Below are positions 35,584-48,100 of a stretch of DNA of 64,000 nucleotides, piece after piece (position 1 is the first letter of the stretch; every line of letters begins with the position of its first letter). The position numbers were made by a program, and so were the translations under genes. Source of the stretch: Linanthus parryae (taxonomy: Eukaryota; Streptophyta; Magnoliopsida; Ericales; Polemoniaceae); contig JALGPY010000008.1 of assembly GCA_023055425.1 (NCBI GenBank), positions 9,930,501-9,994,500 on the forward strand, in the 5' to 3' direction. The notes under the pieces are model-generated. The model did no database searches, was not told where the DNA came from, and worked only from the letters and a program-made list of their open reading frames with translations.

Positions 35584-36636
35584 CTAAGCTCTAAGGCTTA
35601 GAAAATCATCTGCCAGTACATCCTCAGCCCAAGTAGGCTCTTGAAATAACCAAAAATTACATTGGGACGGGAGTAGTCCTCTCTTCGCAAAAGTATGGGC
35701 GTATTTATTCTTTTCTCGAGAAGTCCACTCAACTGTGTGGACTATATCGGTTCCCAACAAATCGATACACTCATCCACCACATTCATAGCATCTGAGATG
35801 TCATCATCTTCGTCTACCCTTCCCCTTCTGCTTCTCCTCTCCAGCCACAGTTTGACTAAATTCTTTGAATCCGATTCAAAGATTACTTTGTTGAGCTTCA
35901 GTTGGAGCACCAAACGGACACCTTCTCTGAGTGCTCTAGCTTCTGCAACTTTTGCAGAACACCCAAATGCCAGCTCTGAGACTTTTCCAGCGATGAAGAT
36001 ACCGAACTCATCCCTAGCCACAACTCCGGCGGTGGATCTTCGACTCTTGATGTCCCGCGTTGCATCAGAGTTGATCTTCACCCATCCGGACGGCGGTTTC
36101 GACCATTTCACGGTCGGAGACCTATGGATCTGAGCCGACTTAACCGAAGCCCCTTTCAGAGCATTGAAAGCCGACAAATTATCAACAACACAGGTTACCA
36201 AATCTCTGGTTTTTAACTTCTCATTTTTGAAAATCAACTTATTTCGTCTCCACCAGAGCACCCATATTCCTCCCACCAATCTTGTTCTTTCTTCATTCTG
36301 CATGTGTTCGAAGTGATTTCTGAACCAAACTTGGAATGTACCATCATTTTGGAGAAGGAAATCTTCACCAAAGAGCAATTTCCACAGCTTCAGGGCCTTT
36401 TTACATCTAAAGAAAATATGTGTTTCCGTTTCCGGTTCATCACCACAGAGAGGACATCCACCTTCAGCCTGAATCCCTCTACTCTGTAAATTTACTTTAA
36501 CAGGGAGACTATTGTGCATTGCTCTCCAAACAGGAAAGGCCATCTTTTTTGGGATAGGGAGAGCCCACAACTTTGTCCACCAGGTATTTTCTCCAACTCT
36601 GCTACTAGAGCAATTTCCACCATTAAGATCTTGTTG
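35584..36636 (-). pseudogene. LINE ORF2, C-terminal part: zf-RVT and RNase H
   Basis: Continuation of ORF2 on the far side of the Copia insertion. A zf-RVT domain (W-A-L-P-I-P-K-K...CPLCGDEPETETHIFFRC) is followed by an RNase H domain (GWVKINSDA...AEARALREG...FESDSKNLV), ending in a stop at 35584. It is open throughout. It joins the 45151 end at the duplicated GTTGA. Confidence 0.88.
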
Positions 36637-36637
36637 A
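36633..36637. repeat. Copia target site duplication, left
   Basis: GTTGA immediately before the 5' LTR; identical to 45146-45150. Confidence 0.92.
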
Positions 36638-38064
36638 TGTTGGAATAGATGCCCTAGAGGCAATCTAGTTTAGTATGAATTTGTAATTGGCTAGAAATTC
36701 ATTTATTATTTATTGGATATTTAATATAATGAAGTCCTTAGATTTACAATTGTGTTGTTTATCTTAAATATCCCTAGTCAAGTATAATGATTAAATGGGA
36801 CAATCATCTATAGACTAGTATGGGGTTGGATTGATATGGAGATATCACGATCCAACACATAGGTGTGCATTACGGAATGTTGCACTGGATTGACCCATTA
36901 CCGAGAAGGCTACATACACGTTATGTTGAGTCACAAGTGCTTCTCGGGTACAATGGTATTGTCATCCTTAGACTTGAAGTCACTAGATATTCTAGTTGTG
37001 GATCATTGTGATCTTGGTAGCGTTAAACGCTACACCGTAACTGGGTAGTTATAAAGGCGTGTACTGGATACAATGAGAAGCAAGCTTAGAGATCGTAGTG
37101 GACGTAGAGAGGATTTGCCCCTCCCACATAACGGGAGCAAATATCCAAGGCCACTCGAGGATAGTGCTTATAGAATGTCTGGCCAGACTCAAATAAATCA
37201 ATATATGGGATATTGATGTTATTTGCACGAATAAGGCTATTCCATGGATCGAGAAACTAGGGATTGGATATACGAGTGTGACTTGTATGTCTCGTGTCCA
37301 ATCCGGATATGGAGGCAAAGGGATGAGACAATTACTTGTACAAGGTTGTCTAGATGACTATTCTATTAGTTGGCTAGAATGGATGTTTTGCTAGAAACCG
37401 CTCCATATTAGCAAAGAGTTGCTACCAACTAGATAGAACCTATGGGGTCACACGCTATATAGAGTTGAACTAGATTGTGGAATTAATTAATTGGATTAAT
37501 TAATTAGAAGGATCACTTTGCAAACCCTTGCAAACTTAGTAGGGACTAATTTGCAAGGAAGGGACTAAATTGAATTCTAGTAGGACTAGAATAAGTCCTT
37601 TAGGTAGTTAACAAGGAGTTGTTGGACTATATAAAGGACCCTCCTCCTTCCTTCCCTACACACTTTATGCTCTAGAGAGAACATAACAAGAGTAGGAGAG
37701 AACAAAGGAGAGAGAGAGCAAGCAAAGAGGGACGCCGCCCCCTATTGCCGCCGCCCCTTGTCCCCGACGCCACAAAGGGCCGAACCCCTTTTGGTGCCTC
37801 GTTTTGCGTGATTTCTTCACCCTCCTTTCAATCCGGGCTAGCACCAAGGTGATTGGAGATCTAGGATCAACTCTAGGCGTGGATCAACTATAGAGAACGT
37901 GACACTATTCGCGTTTGAAGTCATCAAGGAGAACCCAAAGGTGTGTTTATGATTTCTTACCTTCACTATCGTTATGCATCTAGACTTGTGATCCTTGGAG
38001 GGTTTTGCATGGTTATTTGTTTGATTATGCTTCCGTTGCGCGATCCATGAATCAAAACCCTACA
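36638..38064 (+). repeat. Copia 5' LTR
   Basis: Begins TGTTGGAATAG and ends CCCTACA (TG...CA). TATA box TATATAAAG at 37628-37636. Same length as the 3' LTR, with two differences seen. Short open frames within it are not genes. Confidence 0.95.
37628..37636 (+). promoter_or_regulatory. LTR TATA box
   Basis: TATATAAAG about 430 bp before the LTR end, in the position expected for the U3 promoter; the identical copy is at 44709-44717 in the 3' LTR. Confidence 0.7.
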
Positions 38065-38065
38065 G

Positions 38066-38082
38066 TGGTATCAGAGCCACAG
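38066..38082 (+). other. Copia primer binding site
   Basis: TGGTATCAGAGCC one base after the 5' LTR matches the complement of the initiator tRNA-Met 3' end, the usual Copia primer. Confidence 0.9.
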
Positions 38083-39753
38083 GTCATAGAGCATAAACGT
38101 AGTTTATGTGTTACATTCTTGTTGTTTTACACCTTAATTTGTTGTTTATCGCGTAAAACAAGACAAATCAAGCATTGGATGCAATTTGTCAAAGAATTAA
38201 TCATAACAAGACCCAATTATTGCATTGGATGCATGAATTGGTGAGTTTGAGAAATTTTAGGATCTTAGATCTAGGGTTTGGGCATCCTTGGGGAAGAAGG
38301 AGTTCTCCCACAACAAGGAAACAACCAAACTTGGGCTCCAAGCAAGGAGGTTGTTTTGGAAACAACCTCCACAAGGAGGTTCGGCCCCCTAGGGAGCCGC
38401 CCCCCTTGCTTGCCGCCCAAGCTTGGCGCCCTAAGGGGCCGGGCGGCCCTAACCCGCGAGCCTAGCTTGCGGGTTTTGGGCCGGGCCGGCCCTAGGGCTT
38501 TATGGTTCACTTATTTGGGCCCGGGCAATTGGATTGTTGGGCCCATGGACCGTTTTAACCCTAGAAATCCTAAAATCAATTAAAATTGACCAAGCGCGTT
38601 AAAATTGGATTTTAACTGTTTATGTGCAAATCGCATGGTGATTGGATATGGCCTTAGGATGTGGTTTGATGTGGATGTTTAATTTTGTGGTTTGGTTTTA
38701 CGGCCTGCGAGCCGATCAATTAATTGTAATAATTAATTAGGGTTTTATGGCCTGCGTGCCATTTTTTTTTTTCTCAACTTGTGAGATTTATTTTATTTAG
38801 TATAGATATTAGCTAGTGCTAGATAAAGTAGATTGTTAGCCAAGATTGAAGAAAAGAAGCCCAAAGCCAAAGAAGCCACAAAAGATGGAGCATGGAGCAT
38901 GGAGCATTCCACATGACTATGAAAGATGGACCAAAAGATCAAGACGCATGGAGATGTGTGTTTGTTTAGGGTTCATAGATAATTCCATTGGCTTGGAATT
39001 ATCTTAGTCTAGAAAAGGCCATATCCACATCACGTTTAATTTCTGTTTTGTGGTTGTTTATTTATTGTCTTATTATTTGTGTGGTTGGTGTATGGATGAT
39101 GCATGCAATTAGGATAATAAGATAATTAGACAACCCGGATCTATTATTTGGAGTTGTGCCCAAACTCAAATAGATAGATTAGTTGATATTGATCAACAAA
39201 ATAATTAAAATTGAATTAAAAATCCCTCAAATTTTAAATATTGTGTTCTTGCCTTCTCGTTATTTAAACACTCATTATCATCATTATTTATCAAGTTCGT
39301 GCGTGCCAAAGCATGGCGACTTGGTTCATAATGATGGAATGCGATGGCACGTAACAATGTGCAATTGTTTAGATAAGAGGTTGAACACAACTAGGCTATT
39401 AATTTGATTAAGAAACCTAGAGGCAATCAATTGGGATTATCCATATGGATGGATAAATAAGGAGTTATTTGCCCGATTGAACCAAGAGTTGCATATGGGA
39501 TGCAATTGGAATTGTTCCTACCTAAGAAGTAATCGAATTATGGGTGACTTGCCAAAGCAAGCTCATAAGGAGATGAAAAAGATGGATCTTGGCCCACTAG
39601 AAAATATAAGGATATTTTCCGCATTAATATCTTGAGGGTTATTAATCCGTAGAAAAATAGTGGGAGCTATATTTAATAAACTAGCCATTATTAAATATAG
39701 TCAAAAATTCACAAATACTAAAACTTGCGTATTTTCCTTTTGTAGAATTCCAA
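38083..39753 (+). other. Copia untranslated leader
   Basis: About 1.7 kb between primer site and Gag start, with a GC-rich segment at about 38370-38530 and A/T-rich sequence after it. No conserved protein is encoded; likely holds packaging signals by analogy with other LTR elements. Confidence 0.7.
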
Positions 39754-42700
39754 ATGGCAAACAACTCATCGAGTTCACAACATTCCCTACGATCTGTCCT
39801 TGAGAAGGACAAGCTCTCAGGAACCAACTTTCTCGATTGGTACAGAAACTTGAGAATTGTTCTCAAGCAAGAAAAGAAGCTGTACGCAATAGAGGAGCAA
39901 GTTCCAGAAGGTCCAGACAATCAGACACCTGCTGCCTTAAAGGCGTATCAAAAGCATGTTGATGATGCTAATGATGCGGCCTGCCTAATGCTTTGCACCA
40001 TGACCTCTGAGCTTCAGAAGCAACATGAGAACATGAATGCTGTCGATATGATCGAACATCTAAAGCAGCTCTTCCAAGAGCAGGCAAGGGTAGAGAGGTA
40101 TGAGGTCTCAAAGGCACTGTTCAAATGTCATCTGGCAGAAGGGAACCCGGTGGGACCCCATGTACTCCGAATGATCGGGTACTTGGAGAATCTCGCCCGG
40201 CTTGGGTTCCCGGTCGGCCAAGAGTTGGCAACGGATCTCGTGTTGCAATCGTTGCCCGAGAGTTATGGACAGTTCATTATGAACTATAACATGAACGAGA
40301 TCGTTAAACCACTGCCAGATTTGCTCAACATGTTGAGGACGGCTGAACAGAGCATCAACAAGGGTAAGGGCAAGGCCATTATGATGGTGCATAAAGGAAA
40401 AGGTAAAAAGTTTGCCTCTTCCTCCAAGGGCAAAGGCAAGTCAGTTGCTAAGTCCAAGGAACAAGCCCTTAAGCCTGTTGGTGGGATTGCCAAGGTCGTG
40501 ACTAAGGGTGAATGTCACTACTGTAGTCAACCTGGACACTGGAAGAGGAACTGCCCAAAATATTTGGAGGACAAGCGGCTTGGAATAGTGATTCCACCAC
40601 CACCAGGTATTTTTGTTGTAGATGTCAATTTAACTGTCTCTACATCATGGGTATTGGATACTGGATGTGGATCTCATATTTGTCGAAATATGCAGGATCT
40701 AAAGAGAAGTAAAAGATTGGCTAAAGGGGAGGTAGATCTGCGCGTTGGGAATGGAGCAAAGGTTGCTGCGTTGGCCATAGGCGTTTGCGAACTATCTCTG
40801 CCTTCAGGATTAGTTTTAGAATTAAATAATTGCTATTTTGTGCCTGCTATGAGCAGAAACATTATTTCTATTTCTTGTTTGGACAAGGAAGGTTTTATTA
40901 TTTCAATAAAGAACAATTGTTGTTCCTTTTATTTGAATAATATTCACTATTTTAGTGCGCAATTATTTAATGGACTTTATGTCCTTGATCTAAGTAATCC
41001 TGTCTACAACATTAATACCAAGCGGATTAAAATAAATGATTTAAATCCTGCTTATTTATGGCATTGTCGTTTAGGCCACATAAATGAGAAACGTGTATCT
41101 AGACTCCATAAGGATGGATTGCTAGACTCATTTGATTTTGAATCATATGAGACATGTGAAGCTTGTTTATTGGGAAAAATGACAAAGTCCCCTTTCAATA
41201 AGAAAGGTGAGAGGACTAGTGAGCAATTGGCGCTCATACATACCGATGTGTGTGGGCCATTTGCCACGCCTGCCAGGGGTGGTTATGTCTACTTCATTAC
41301 GTTTACTGATGATTACAGTAGATATGGATTTGTATACCTTATGAGGGCAAAATCCGAATCCTTTGAAGTGTTCAAGGAATTCAAGAATGAAGTAGAGAAG
41401 CAACTTGGCAAAAGTATCAAGGCTCTACGATCGGATCGTGGAGGAGAATACTTGAGCCAAGAGTTTGACGACTATCTTAGAGAGTGTGGGATCGTGTCCC
41501 AACTCACTCCACCCGGAACGCCACAATGGAATGGCGTGTCCGAGAGGAGGAATCGAACCCTATTGGATATGGTTCGGTCTATGATGTGTCAAACCGATCT
41601 TCCATTATCGTTTTGGGGCTACGCTCTATTAAGTGCAGCTTTTACCATTAACCGTGTTCCATCTAAATCAGTCATGAAGACACCATATGAGATGTGGAGT
41701 GGGAGGCGTCCCACACTGTCGTTCATGAGGATTTGGGGCTGCGATGTCTATGTAAAACGTTTACAATCAGACAAGCTAGGGCCTAAATCGGATAAGTGTA
41801 AATTTGTGGGGTACCCTAAGGAAACTAAGGGATACTATTTCTACAATCCAACCGAGAACAAAGTGTTTGTTGCTCGGACCGGCGTGTTTCTAGAAAGAGA
41901 GTTTGTCTCTAAAGAAGCAAGTGGGAGGAATGTAGAACTTGAAGAAGTTCAAGAACCACAAATTACTGAACCGATTATGGAACATGAACAGGAATCACAA
42001 GCAGTTGTGGATCCACCTGTTCAGGTAACACAAGAGCTTCGTAGATCTAGTAGAGTGCGCCAGGAACCCGAGAGGTATGGACTTCTCGTAACTGATTCCG
42101 GTGACACGATGCTCATAGATGATGAGCCTACTACCTATGAGGAGGCCATGAATGGCCCAGACTCGCAGAAGTGGCTTGAGGCCATGAGATCCGAGATGGA
42201 ATCCATGTATACCAACAAAGTATGGACTTTGGTGGAACCACCTGATGGGGCGCGACCCATAGGGTGCAAGTGGGTCTTCAAGAAGAAGATCGACATGGAT
42301 GGTAATGTGATTACCTATAAGGGCCGATTGGTGGCTAAAGGATTCAGACAGATTCATGGTATTGACTATGATGAAACCTTTTCACCAGTCGCTATGACCA
42401 AATCCATCCGAATCCTACTTGCAATTGCAGCATACTACGACTATGAGATTTGGCAGATGGATGTCAAAACAGCATTCCTTTATGGGAATCTCCTCGAGGA
42501 CGTGTATATGATACAGCCGGAGGGTTTTGAGGATCCAAAGCAAGCCAACAAAGTCTGTAAGCTGCAACGATCCATTTATGGATTGAAGCAAGCTTCTAGG
42601 AGTTGGAATCGACGTTTTGATGAAGTGGTCAAAGAGTTTGGCTTCATCAGAAACGAAGATGAGTCTTGTGTCTACAAGAAGGTTAGTGGGAGCTCTGTAG

Positions 42701-43704
42701 CTTTTCTGGTCTTGTATGTGGATGACATACTGCTCATTGGAAACGACATTCCCATGCTGCAATCTGTGAAAGATTGGCTAGGAAAGTGTTTCTCAATGAA
42801 AGACTTAGGGGAAGCAGCCTATATACTTGGTATAAAGATCTATAGAGATAGATCTAAGAGGTTGTTAGGCCTAAGTCAAAGTACATATATTGACAAGGTG
42901 TTGAAACGGTTCAACATGCAAGATTCCAAGAAGGGATTCTTGCCCATGTCACATGGAATCACTCTTTCGAAGAGTGGTTGTCCTTCCAATGAGATTGAGA
43001 AGGAACGCATGAGTAGGATTCCCTATGCCTCGGCCATAGGATCCATCATGTACGCCATGTTATGTACTAGACCAGATGTGTCATATGCCTTGAGTATGAC
43101 AAGCAGATACCAATCCAATCCGGGTGAGAGTCACTGGATTGCTGTCAAGAACATCCTAAAGTACTTGAGAAGAACTAAGGATGCTTTCTTGATGTTTGGC
43201 GGTGAGGAAGAGTTGCGTGTAAGGGGTTACACTGATGCAAGCTTCCAAACCGATAGAGATGACTTTAGATCACAGTCGGGATATGTGTTTTGCCTGAATG
43301 GAGCAGCGGTGAGCTGGAAGAGTTCCAAGCAAGAGACGGTAGCTGATTCTACAACAGAGGCTGAGTACATTGCTGCAAATGGCGCAGCAAAGGAGGCTGT
43401 TTGGATCAGAAAATTTGTTTCTGAACTTGGTGTGGTCCCTAGCATTGCGGATCCAGTGGAGTTGTTCTGTGACAACACTGGAGCGATCGCGCAATCAAAG
43501 GAACCAAGGTCACACCAGAAGTCCAAGCACGTGCTCAGGAAGTTCCATCTGATTCGAGATATTATCGATAGAGGAGACGTTCGGATATGCAAGATTCCTA
43601 CAGATGATAATCTGTCAGACCCGCTTACGAAGCCTCTCACGCAGTGGAAGCATGAAGGGCACACTAGGAGTATGGGCATACGAGATGCGCCAGATTGGCT
43701 CTAG
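39754..43704 (+). CDS. Copia Gag-Pol polyprotein, intact
   Basis: One uninterrupted frame of 1316 codons. In order: Gag (about 1-250), CCHC zinc knuckle CHYCSQPGHWKRNC (about 254), aspartic protease with DTG (about 302), integrase zinc domain HCRLGH...CEAC (about 436-475), integrase core with D in HTDVCGPF (about 497), D in SDRGGEY (about 560) and E in SERRN (about 597), reverse transcriptase with YVDDILL (about 988), and RNase H with DASF and TTEAEY (about 1155-1200). Catalytic residues visible in each domain are intact. It would supply the coat, protease, integrase and reverse transcriptase for the element's own replication. The short internal open frames on the opposite strand are shadows. 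Confidence 0.95.
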   Translation: MANNSSSSQHSLRSVLEKDKLSGTNFLDWYRNLRIVLKQEKKLYAIEEQVPEGPDNQTPAALKAYQKHVDDANDAACLMLCTMTSELQKQHENMNAVDMIEHLKQLFQEQARVERYEVSKALFKCHLAEGNPVGPHVLRMIGYLENLARLGFPVGQELATDLVLQSLPESYGQFIMNYNMNEIVKPLPDLLNMLRTAEQSINKGKGKAIMMVHKGKGKKFASSSKGKGKSVAKSKEQALKPVGGIAKVVTKGECHYCSQPGHWKRNCPKYLEDKRLGIVIPPPPGIFVVDVNLTVSTSWVLDTGCGSHICRNMQDLKRSKRLAKGEVDLRVGNGAKVAALAIGVCELSLPSGLVLELNNCYFVPAMSRNIISISCLDKEGFIISIKNNCCSFYLNNIHYFSAQLFNGLYVLDLSNPVYNINTKRIKINDLNPAYLWHCRLGHINEKRVSRLHKDGLLDSFDFESYETCEACLLGKMTKSPFNKKGERTSEQLALIHTDVCGPFATPARGGYVYFITFTDDYSRYGFVYLMRAKSESFEVFKEFKNEVEKQLGKSIKALRSDRGGEYLSQEFDDYLRECGIVSQLTPPGTPQWNGVSERRNRTLLDMVRSMMCQTDLPLSFWGYALLSAAFTINRVPSKSVMKTPYEMWSGRRPTLSFMRIWGCDVYVKRLQSDKLGPKSDKCKFVGYPKETKGYYFYNPTENKVFVARTGVFLEREFVSKEASGRNVELEEVQEPQITEPIMEHEQESQAVVDPPVQVTQELRRSSRVRQEPERYGLLVTDSGDTMLIDDEPTTYEEAMNGPDSQKWLEAMRSEMESMYTNKVWTLVEPPDGARPIGCKWVFKKKIDMDGNVITYKGRLVAKGFRQIHGIDYDETFSPVAMTKSIRILLAIAAYYDYEIWQMDVKTAFLYGNLLEDVYMIQPEGFEDPKQANKVCKLQRSIYGLKQASRSWNRRFDEVVKEFGFIRNEDESCVYKKVSGSSVAFLVLYVDDILLIGNDIPMLQSVKDWLGKCFSMKDLGEAAYILGIKIYRDRSKRLLGLSQSTYIDKVLKRFNMQDSKKGFLPMSHGITLSKSGCPSNEIEKERMSRIPYASAIGSIMYAMLCTRPDVSYALSMTSRYQSNPGESHWIAVKNILKYLRRTKDAFLMFGGEEELRVRGYTDASFQTDRDDFRSQSGYVFCLNGAAVSWKSSKQETVADSTTEAEYIAANGAAKEAVWIRKFVSELGVVPSIADPVELFCDNTGAIAQSKEPRSHQKSKHVLRKFHLIRDIIDRGDVRICKIPTDDNLSDPLTKPLTQWKHEGHTRSMGIRDAPDWL

Positions 43705-43707
43705 TGC

Positions 43708-43717
43708 AAGTGGGAGA
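43708..43717 (+). other. Copia polypurine tract
   Basis: AAGTGGGAGA directly before the 3' LTR, the expected plus-strand primer site. Confidence 0.75.
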
Positions 43718-43718
43718 C

Positions 43719-45145
43719 TGTTGGAATAGATGCCCTAGAGGCAATCTAGTTTAGTATGAATTTGTAATTGGCTAGAAATTCATTTATTATTTATTGGATA
43801 TTTAATATAATGAAGTCCTTATATTTACAATTGTGTTGTTTATCTTAAATATCCCTAGTCAAGTATAATGATTAAATGGGACAATCATCTATAGACTAGT
43901 ATGGGGTTGGATTGATATGGAGATATCACGATCCAACACATAGGTGTGCATTACGGAATGTTGCACTGGATTGACCCATTACCGAGAAGGCTACATACAC
44001 GTTATGTTGAGTCACAAGTGCTTCTCGGGTACAATGGTATTGTCATCCTTAGACTTGAAGTCACTAGATATTCTAGTTGTGGATCATTGTGATCTTGGTA
44101 GCGTTAAACGCTACACCGTAACTGGGTAGTTATAAAGGCGTGTACTGGATACAATGAGAAGCAAGCTTAGAGATCGTAGTGGACGTAGAGAGGATTTGCC
44201 CCTCCCACATAACGGGAGCAAATATCCAAGGCCACTCGAGGATAGTGCTTATAGAATGTCTGGCCAGACTCAAATAAATCAATATATGGGATATTGATGT
44301 TATTTGCACGAATAAGGCTATTCCATGGATCGAGAAACTAGGGATTGGATATACGAGTGTGACTTGTATGTCTCGTGTCCAATCCGGATATGGAGGCAAA
44401 GGGATGAGACAATTACTTGTACAAGGTTGTCTAGATGACTATTCTATTAGTTGGCTAGAATGGATGTTTTGCTAGAAACCGCTCCATATTAGCAAAGAGT
44501 TGCTACCAACTAGATAGAACCTATGGGGTCACACGCTATATAGAGTTGTACTAGATTGTGGAATTAATTAATTGGATTAATTAATTAGAAGGATCACTTT
44601 GCAAACCCTTGCAAACTTAGTAGGGACTAATTTGCAAGGAAGGGACTAAATTGAATTCTAGTAGGACTAGAATAAGTCCTTTAGGTAGTTAACAAGGAGT
44701 TGTTGGACTATATAAAGGACCCTCCTCCTTCCTTCCCTACACACTTTATGCTCTAGAGAGAACATAACAAGAGTAGGAGAGAACAAAGGAGAGAGAGAGC
44801 AAGCAAAGAGGGACGCCGCCCCCTATTGCCGCCGCCCCTTGTCCCCGACGCCACAAAGGGCCGAACCCCTTTTGGTGCCTCGTTTTGCGTGATTTCTTCA
44901 CCCTCCTTTCAATCCGGGCTAGCACCAAGGTGATTGGAGATCTAGGATCAACTCTAGGCGTGGATCAACTATAGAGAACGTGACACTATTCGCGTTTGAA
45001 GTCATCAAGGAGAACCCAAAGGTGTGTTTATGATTTCTTACCTTCACTATCGTTATGCATCTAGACTTGTGATCCTTGGAGGGTTTTGCATGGTTATTTG
45101 TTTGATTATGCTTCCGTTGCGCGATCCATGAATCAAAACCCTACA
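43719..45145 (+). repeat. Copia 3' LTR
   Basis: 1427 bp, TGTTGG...CTACA, near-identical to the 5' LTR. Confidence 0.95.
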
Positions 45146-45150
45146 GTTGA
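45146..45150. repeat. Copia target site duplication, right
   Basis: GTTGA immediately after the 3' LTR; identical to 36633-36637. Confidence 0.92.
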
Positions 45151-48100
45151 AGCATCCGAAAACCTGATTTAACTGAGTATTTGCCGTTATCTTCATAATG
45201 CCAGATTAGTCTATCAGGTTGTTCCAGTTTCATCAAATCCCAGGTTCGGGTATCCTCGTGGAAGAGATCTGCGACCTTCACTGTCCTGTGAACTGGGTTT
45301 GAGATTGGTGTGATTGGTTTGAAGGTTGTAGGCCTTGGCAGCCAGGGATCCGAGAAAGCCCTGATCTGCTGGCCATTGCCCAAAACCCACCTTGCTCCTT
45401 GTAAGAAAACCTTCTTCCCTTCTACAACACTTCTCCACACATAAGAGCTCCTATTATCAGTTGTGGCTTGTAATAAACCACTGTTGGCATAATATTTCGC
45501 TCTCATAACCTGGGCTATCAAAGAAGCAGGTTTGTATAGCAATCTACTAAACTGTTTAGCTAGCATTGCTCTATTAAAATTTCTGAAATTACGAAAACCC
45601 ATACCTCCATGCTCCTTAGAAATTTGTAATCTCTGCTTTGATAACCAGTGCACCTTGTTGCTGCCTTCCTTTTCTCCCCACCAGAACTTTGTAATAGCAG
45701 CATCTAACTTGTCGCACAAATTTTGTGGTAGGAGAAAACAACTCATGGCATAGCAGGGGATGGCTTGCGCTACTGCTTTGATTAGGACCTCCTTCCCGAC
45801 AAAAGTAAGTTTTCTCTCTTTCCAGCCCTTCAATTTATTCTCTACACGTTCTAAAATGTGACTGAAATTTACCATTTTCTTCCTTCCAATAGTAGTGGGG
45901 AGACCAAGATAGCGCTCATGTAAAGCCTCCAGTTTCATACCACACAAACTGCTGAGTTCAAACTGCTGTTCTTTTGGGACGTTGCTTGAAAACACCACGA
46001 CGGATTTCTCCAAGTTTATCTTTTGCCCCGTTGCCAATTCATATTTTTGCAGAATAGTAAAAAGATTTGTAATCTCTCTTTCATTTGCTTTTGTAAACAA
46101 TAAGCTATCGTCCGCAAAGAAGATATGAGAGACAAGTGGACCCCCTCTAGATGTCGAGACTCCTGACAAGACCCCATCGACCATGGACGCCGACAAAGCA
46201 CTGGACAAGGCTTCCCCGCATAAAAGAAAGAGGTAAGGGGAGAGGGGGCAGCCCTGCCGAAGCCCCCCTCTCCGGTTTAACAGAGCCTACCACTCTCCCT
46301 TTAAAATTAGAGAACGAGGTGGACGAAATACAGTCCAACACTAAATCTGTCCATCTTTGTCCGAACCCTAGCTTCAACAACATATGTCTAATAAAGCCCC
46401 ACTCCACACGATCGTAGGCTTTACTAATATCAATTTTTAGAGCCATGAAACCTTCTTTACCCTTCTTACGTGTTTTCATAGAGTGTAACATCTCGAAAGC
46501 AAGGACCACATTATCCGTAATAAGCCTTCCCGGGACAAAGGCGCATTGATTCTCCGCGATAATGTTGGGTAATATCACTTTGAATCTATTCGCCATAGTC
46601 TTGGTAACAAGCTTATAGATAACTGAACATAGACTAATCGGTCTAAGATCAGTAGCTTTTCTTACTTGTTTAACTTTTGGGATCAAAGTAATAATTGTGT
46701 GATTGAAAACTTCGGCACTGCTAACTCCGTTGAGAATATCAAGTACACAATTACTTACCTCATCCCCCACCACGTCCCAATATTTTTGGAAGAAAATCGC
46801 CGGGAATCCGTCGAATCCAGGAGCTTTTGTGGGACCTAGTTGTCTCAGACTTGCCTCAACTTCATCCCTCGTGTACATCTTCTCTAGGCTTTCTTTGTCT
46901 TCCACCGAGATGGACCCTGTAACATATTTCAGTATCTCCTCCATCTCCACCGTGGTAGGACAGTTTGATTTGAAGATTCCGGTAAAATACCTCTCGAGGA
47001 TCCGGACCATATCTTCGTCTTCCGTGTTCCACACCCCATTTTCATCCTCTAAGACCCTTAGAGTATTTCTTGCTCGTCGTTCAGAAGCTTTTTGATGAAA
47101 GAATTTTGTGTTGCGATCCCCCTTCTCCAGCCACATGATCCTAGATCGTTGTTTCCAATAGCTCTCTTCTTGAGCAAGAAGAGTATTAATTTGCTCTCGG
47201 GTCTCTCTTATCCTCGCCACCGTAGACTTGTTTTATCTGCGGTTGAGCAAAACTCCCAACTTACGTTTGAGAGTGATTATACGCCTGCGTAAATTCCCGA
47301 AGGTGTTTTTGCCCCAGCGTGCTAGAGAGGCAGCAACATTCTCAAGCTTTTTATCAGTAGACGTGATCCTAGTAGGACACTTCCACACTTCTTCGACAAT
47401 CCCTCTGCATTGGTCCTTATCCAACCACATCTCTTCAAAATAAAATCTTCGAGGGCCCGAAGCAATATTATTCATATTGATCTTATCAAAACAGATCTCT
47501 ATGGGAGAGTGGTCCGACGTTGAGGCCACTAAATGTGTGAATTTGGCATAACCAAAAATCTCCTTCCATGCTTTGTTTGCCAAGACCCGATCCAACCGTT
47601 GTCTAATGTTGTCATCATCTTCTCTAGAATTGTTCCAGGTAAAGAGACTTCCCTCAAAACCAAGATCATCTAACTCACATACGTAGAGAGCGTCCCTAAA
47701 CGCCGCAAGATGATTAAAATCCACTGATTGGCCTCCGGATTTTTTGTCAACCGATGCGATAGCGTTGAAATCTCCACAAACCAACCACGGGACGTCATTG
47801 GTTGGTTTAAGCCTTTTAAGTAATTCCCAAGATAAAAATCGGAACTGTTTTGCCGGATCTCCATAAAACCCTGTAGAGTTCCATTCATTGCTTCCTCCTT
47901 CAAAGTCGACTTTACAGTCGATAAAAAATTGAGTGGAGCCTCTGATAGAGACTTCGACTTGATCGTCCCACAGTAAGGCTAAGCCCCCACTTCGGCCTAC
48001 ACTGTCTACGAAAAAGCCATTTTGCATACCTACCCATTCTCTGACTTCATTCATCTCATAGCTGTAAAGCTTGGTTTCCATAAGGAAAATCAAATTGGGC

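Larger units (their letters stand above)
36638..45145 (+). mobile_element. Complete Copia-type LTR retrotransposon, young
   Basis: 8508 bp element with two 1427 bp LTRs, a tRNA-iMet type primer site right after the 5' LTR, a single open Gag-Pol frame with integrase before reverse transcriptase (the Copia order), a polypurine tract before the 3' LTR and 5 bp target duplications. I saw only two LTR mismatches (near 36748/43828 G/T and near 37470/44550 A/T). All parts needed for autonomous movement appear present. It is inserted antisense to the LINE ORF2. The lineage within Copia (Tork/Angela-like by LTR size) is a guess. Confidence 0.95.

Noticed and set aside
36863..37847. Short open frames inside both LTRs
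   Set aside because: They occur identically in both LTRs, have no known domain and lie in regulatory sequence.
38005..38583. Overlapping frames in the Copia leader
   Set aside because: Composition-driven (GC-rich stretch), no conserved domain, upstream of the true Gag start.
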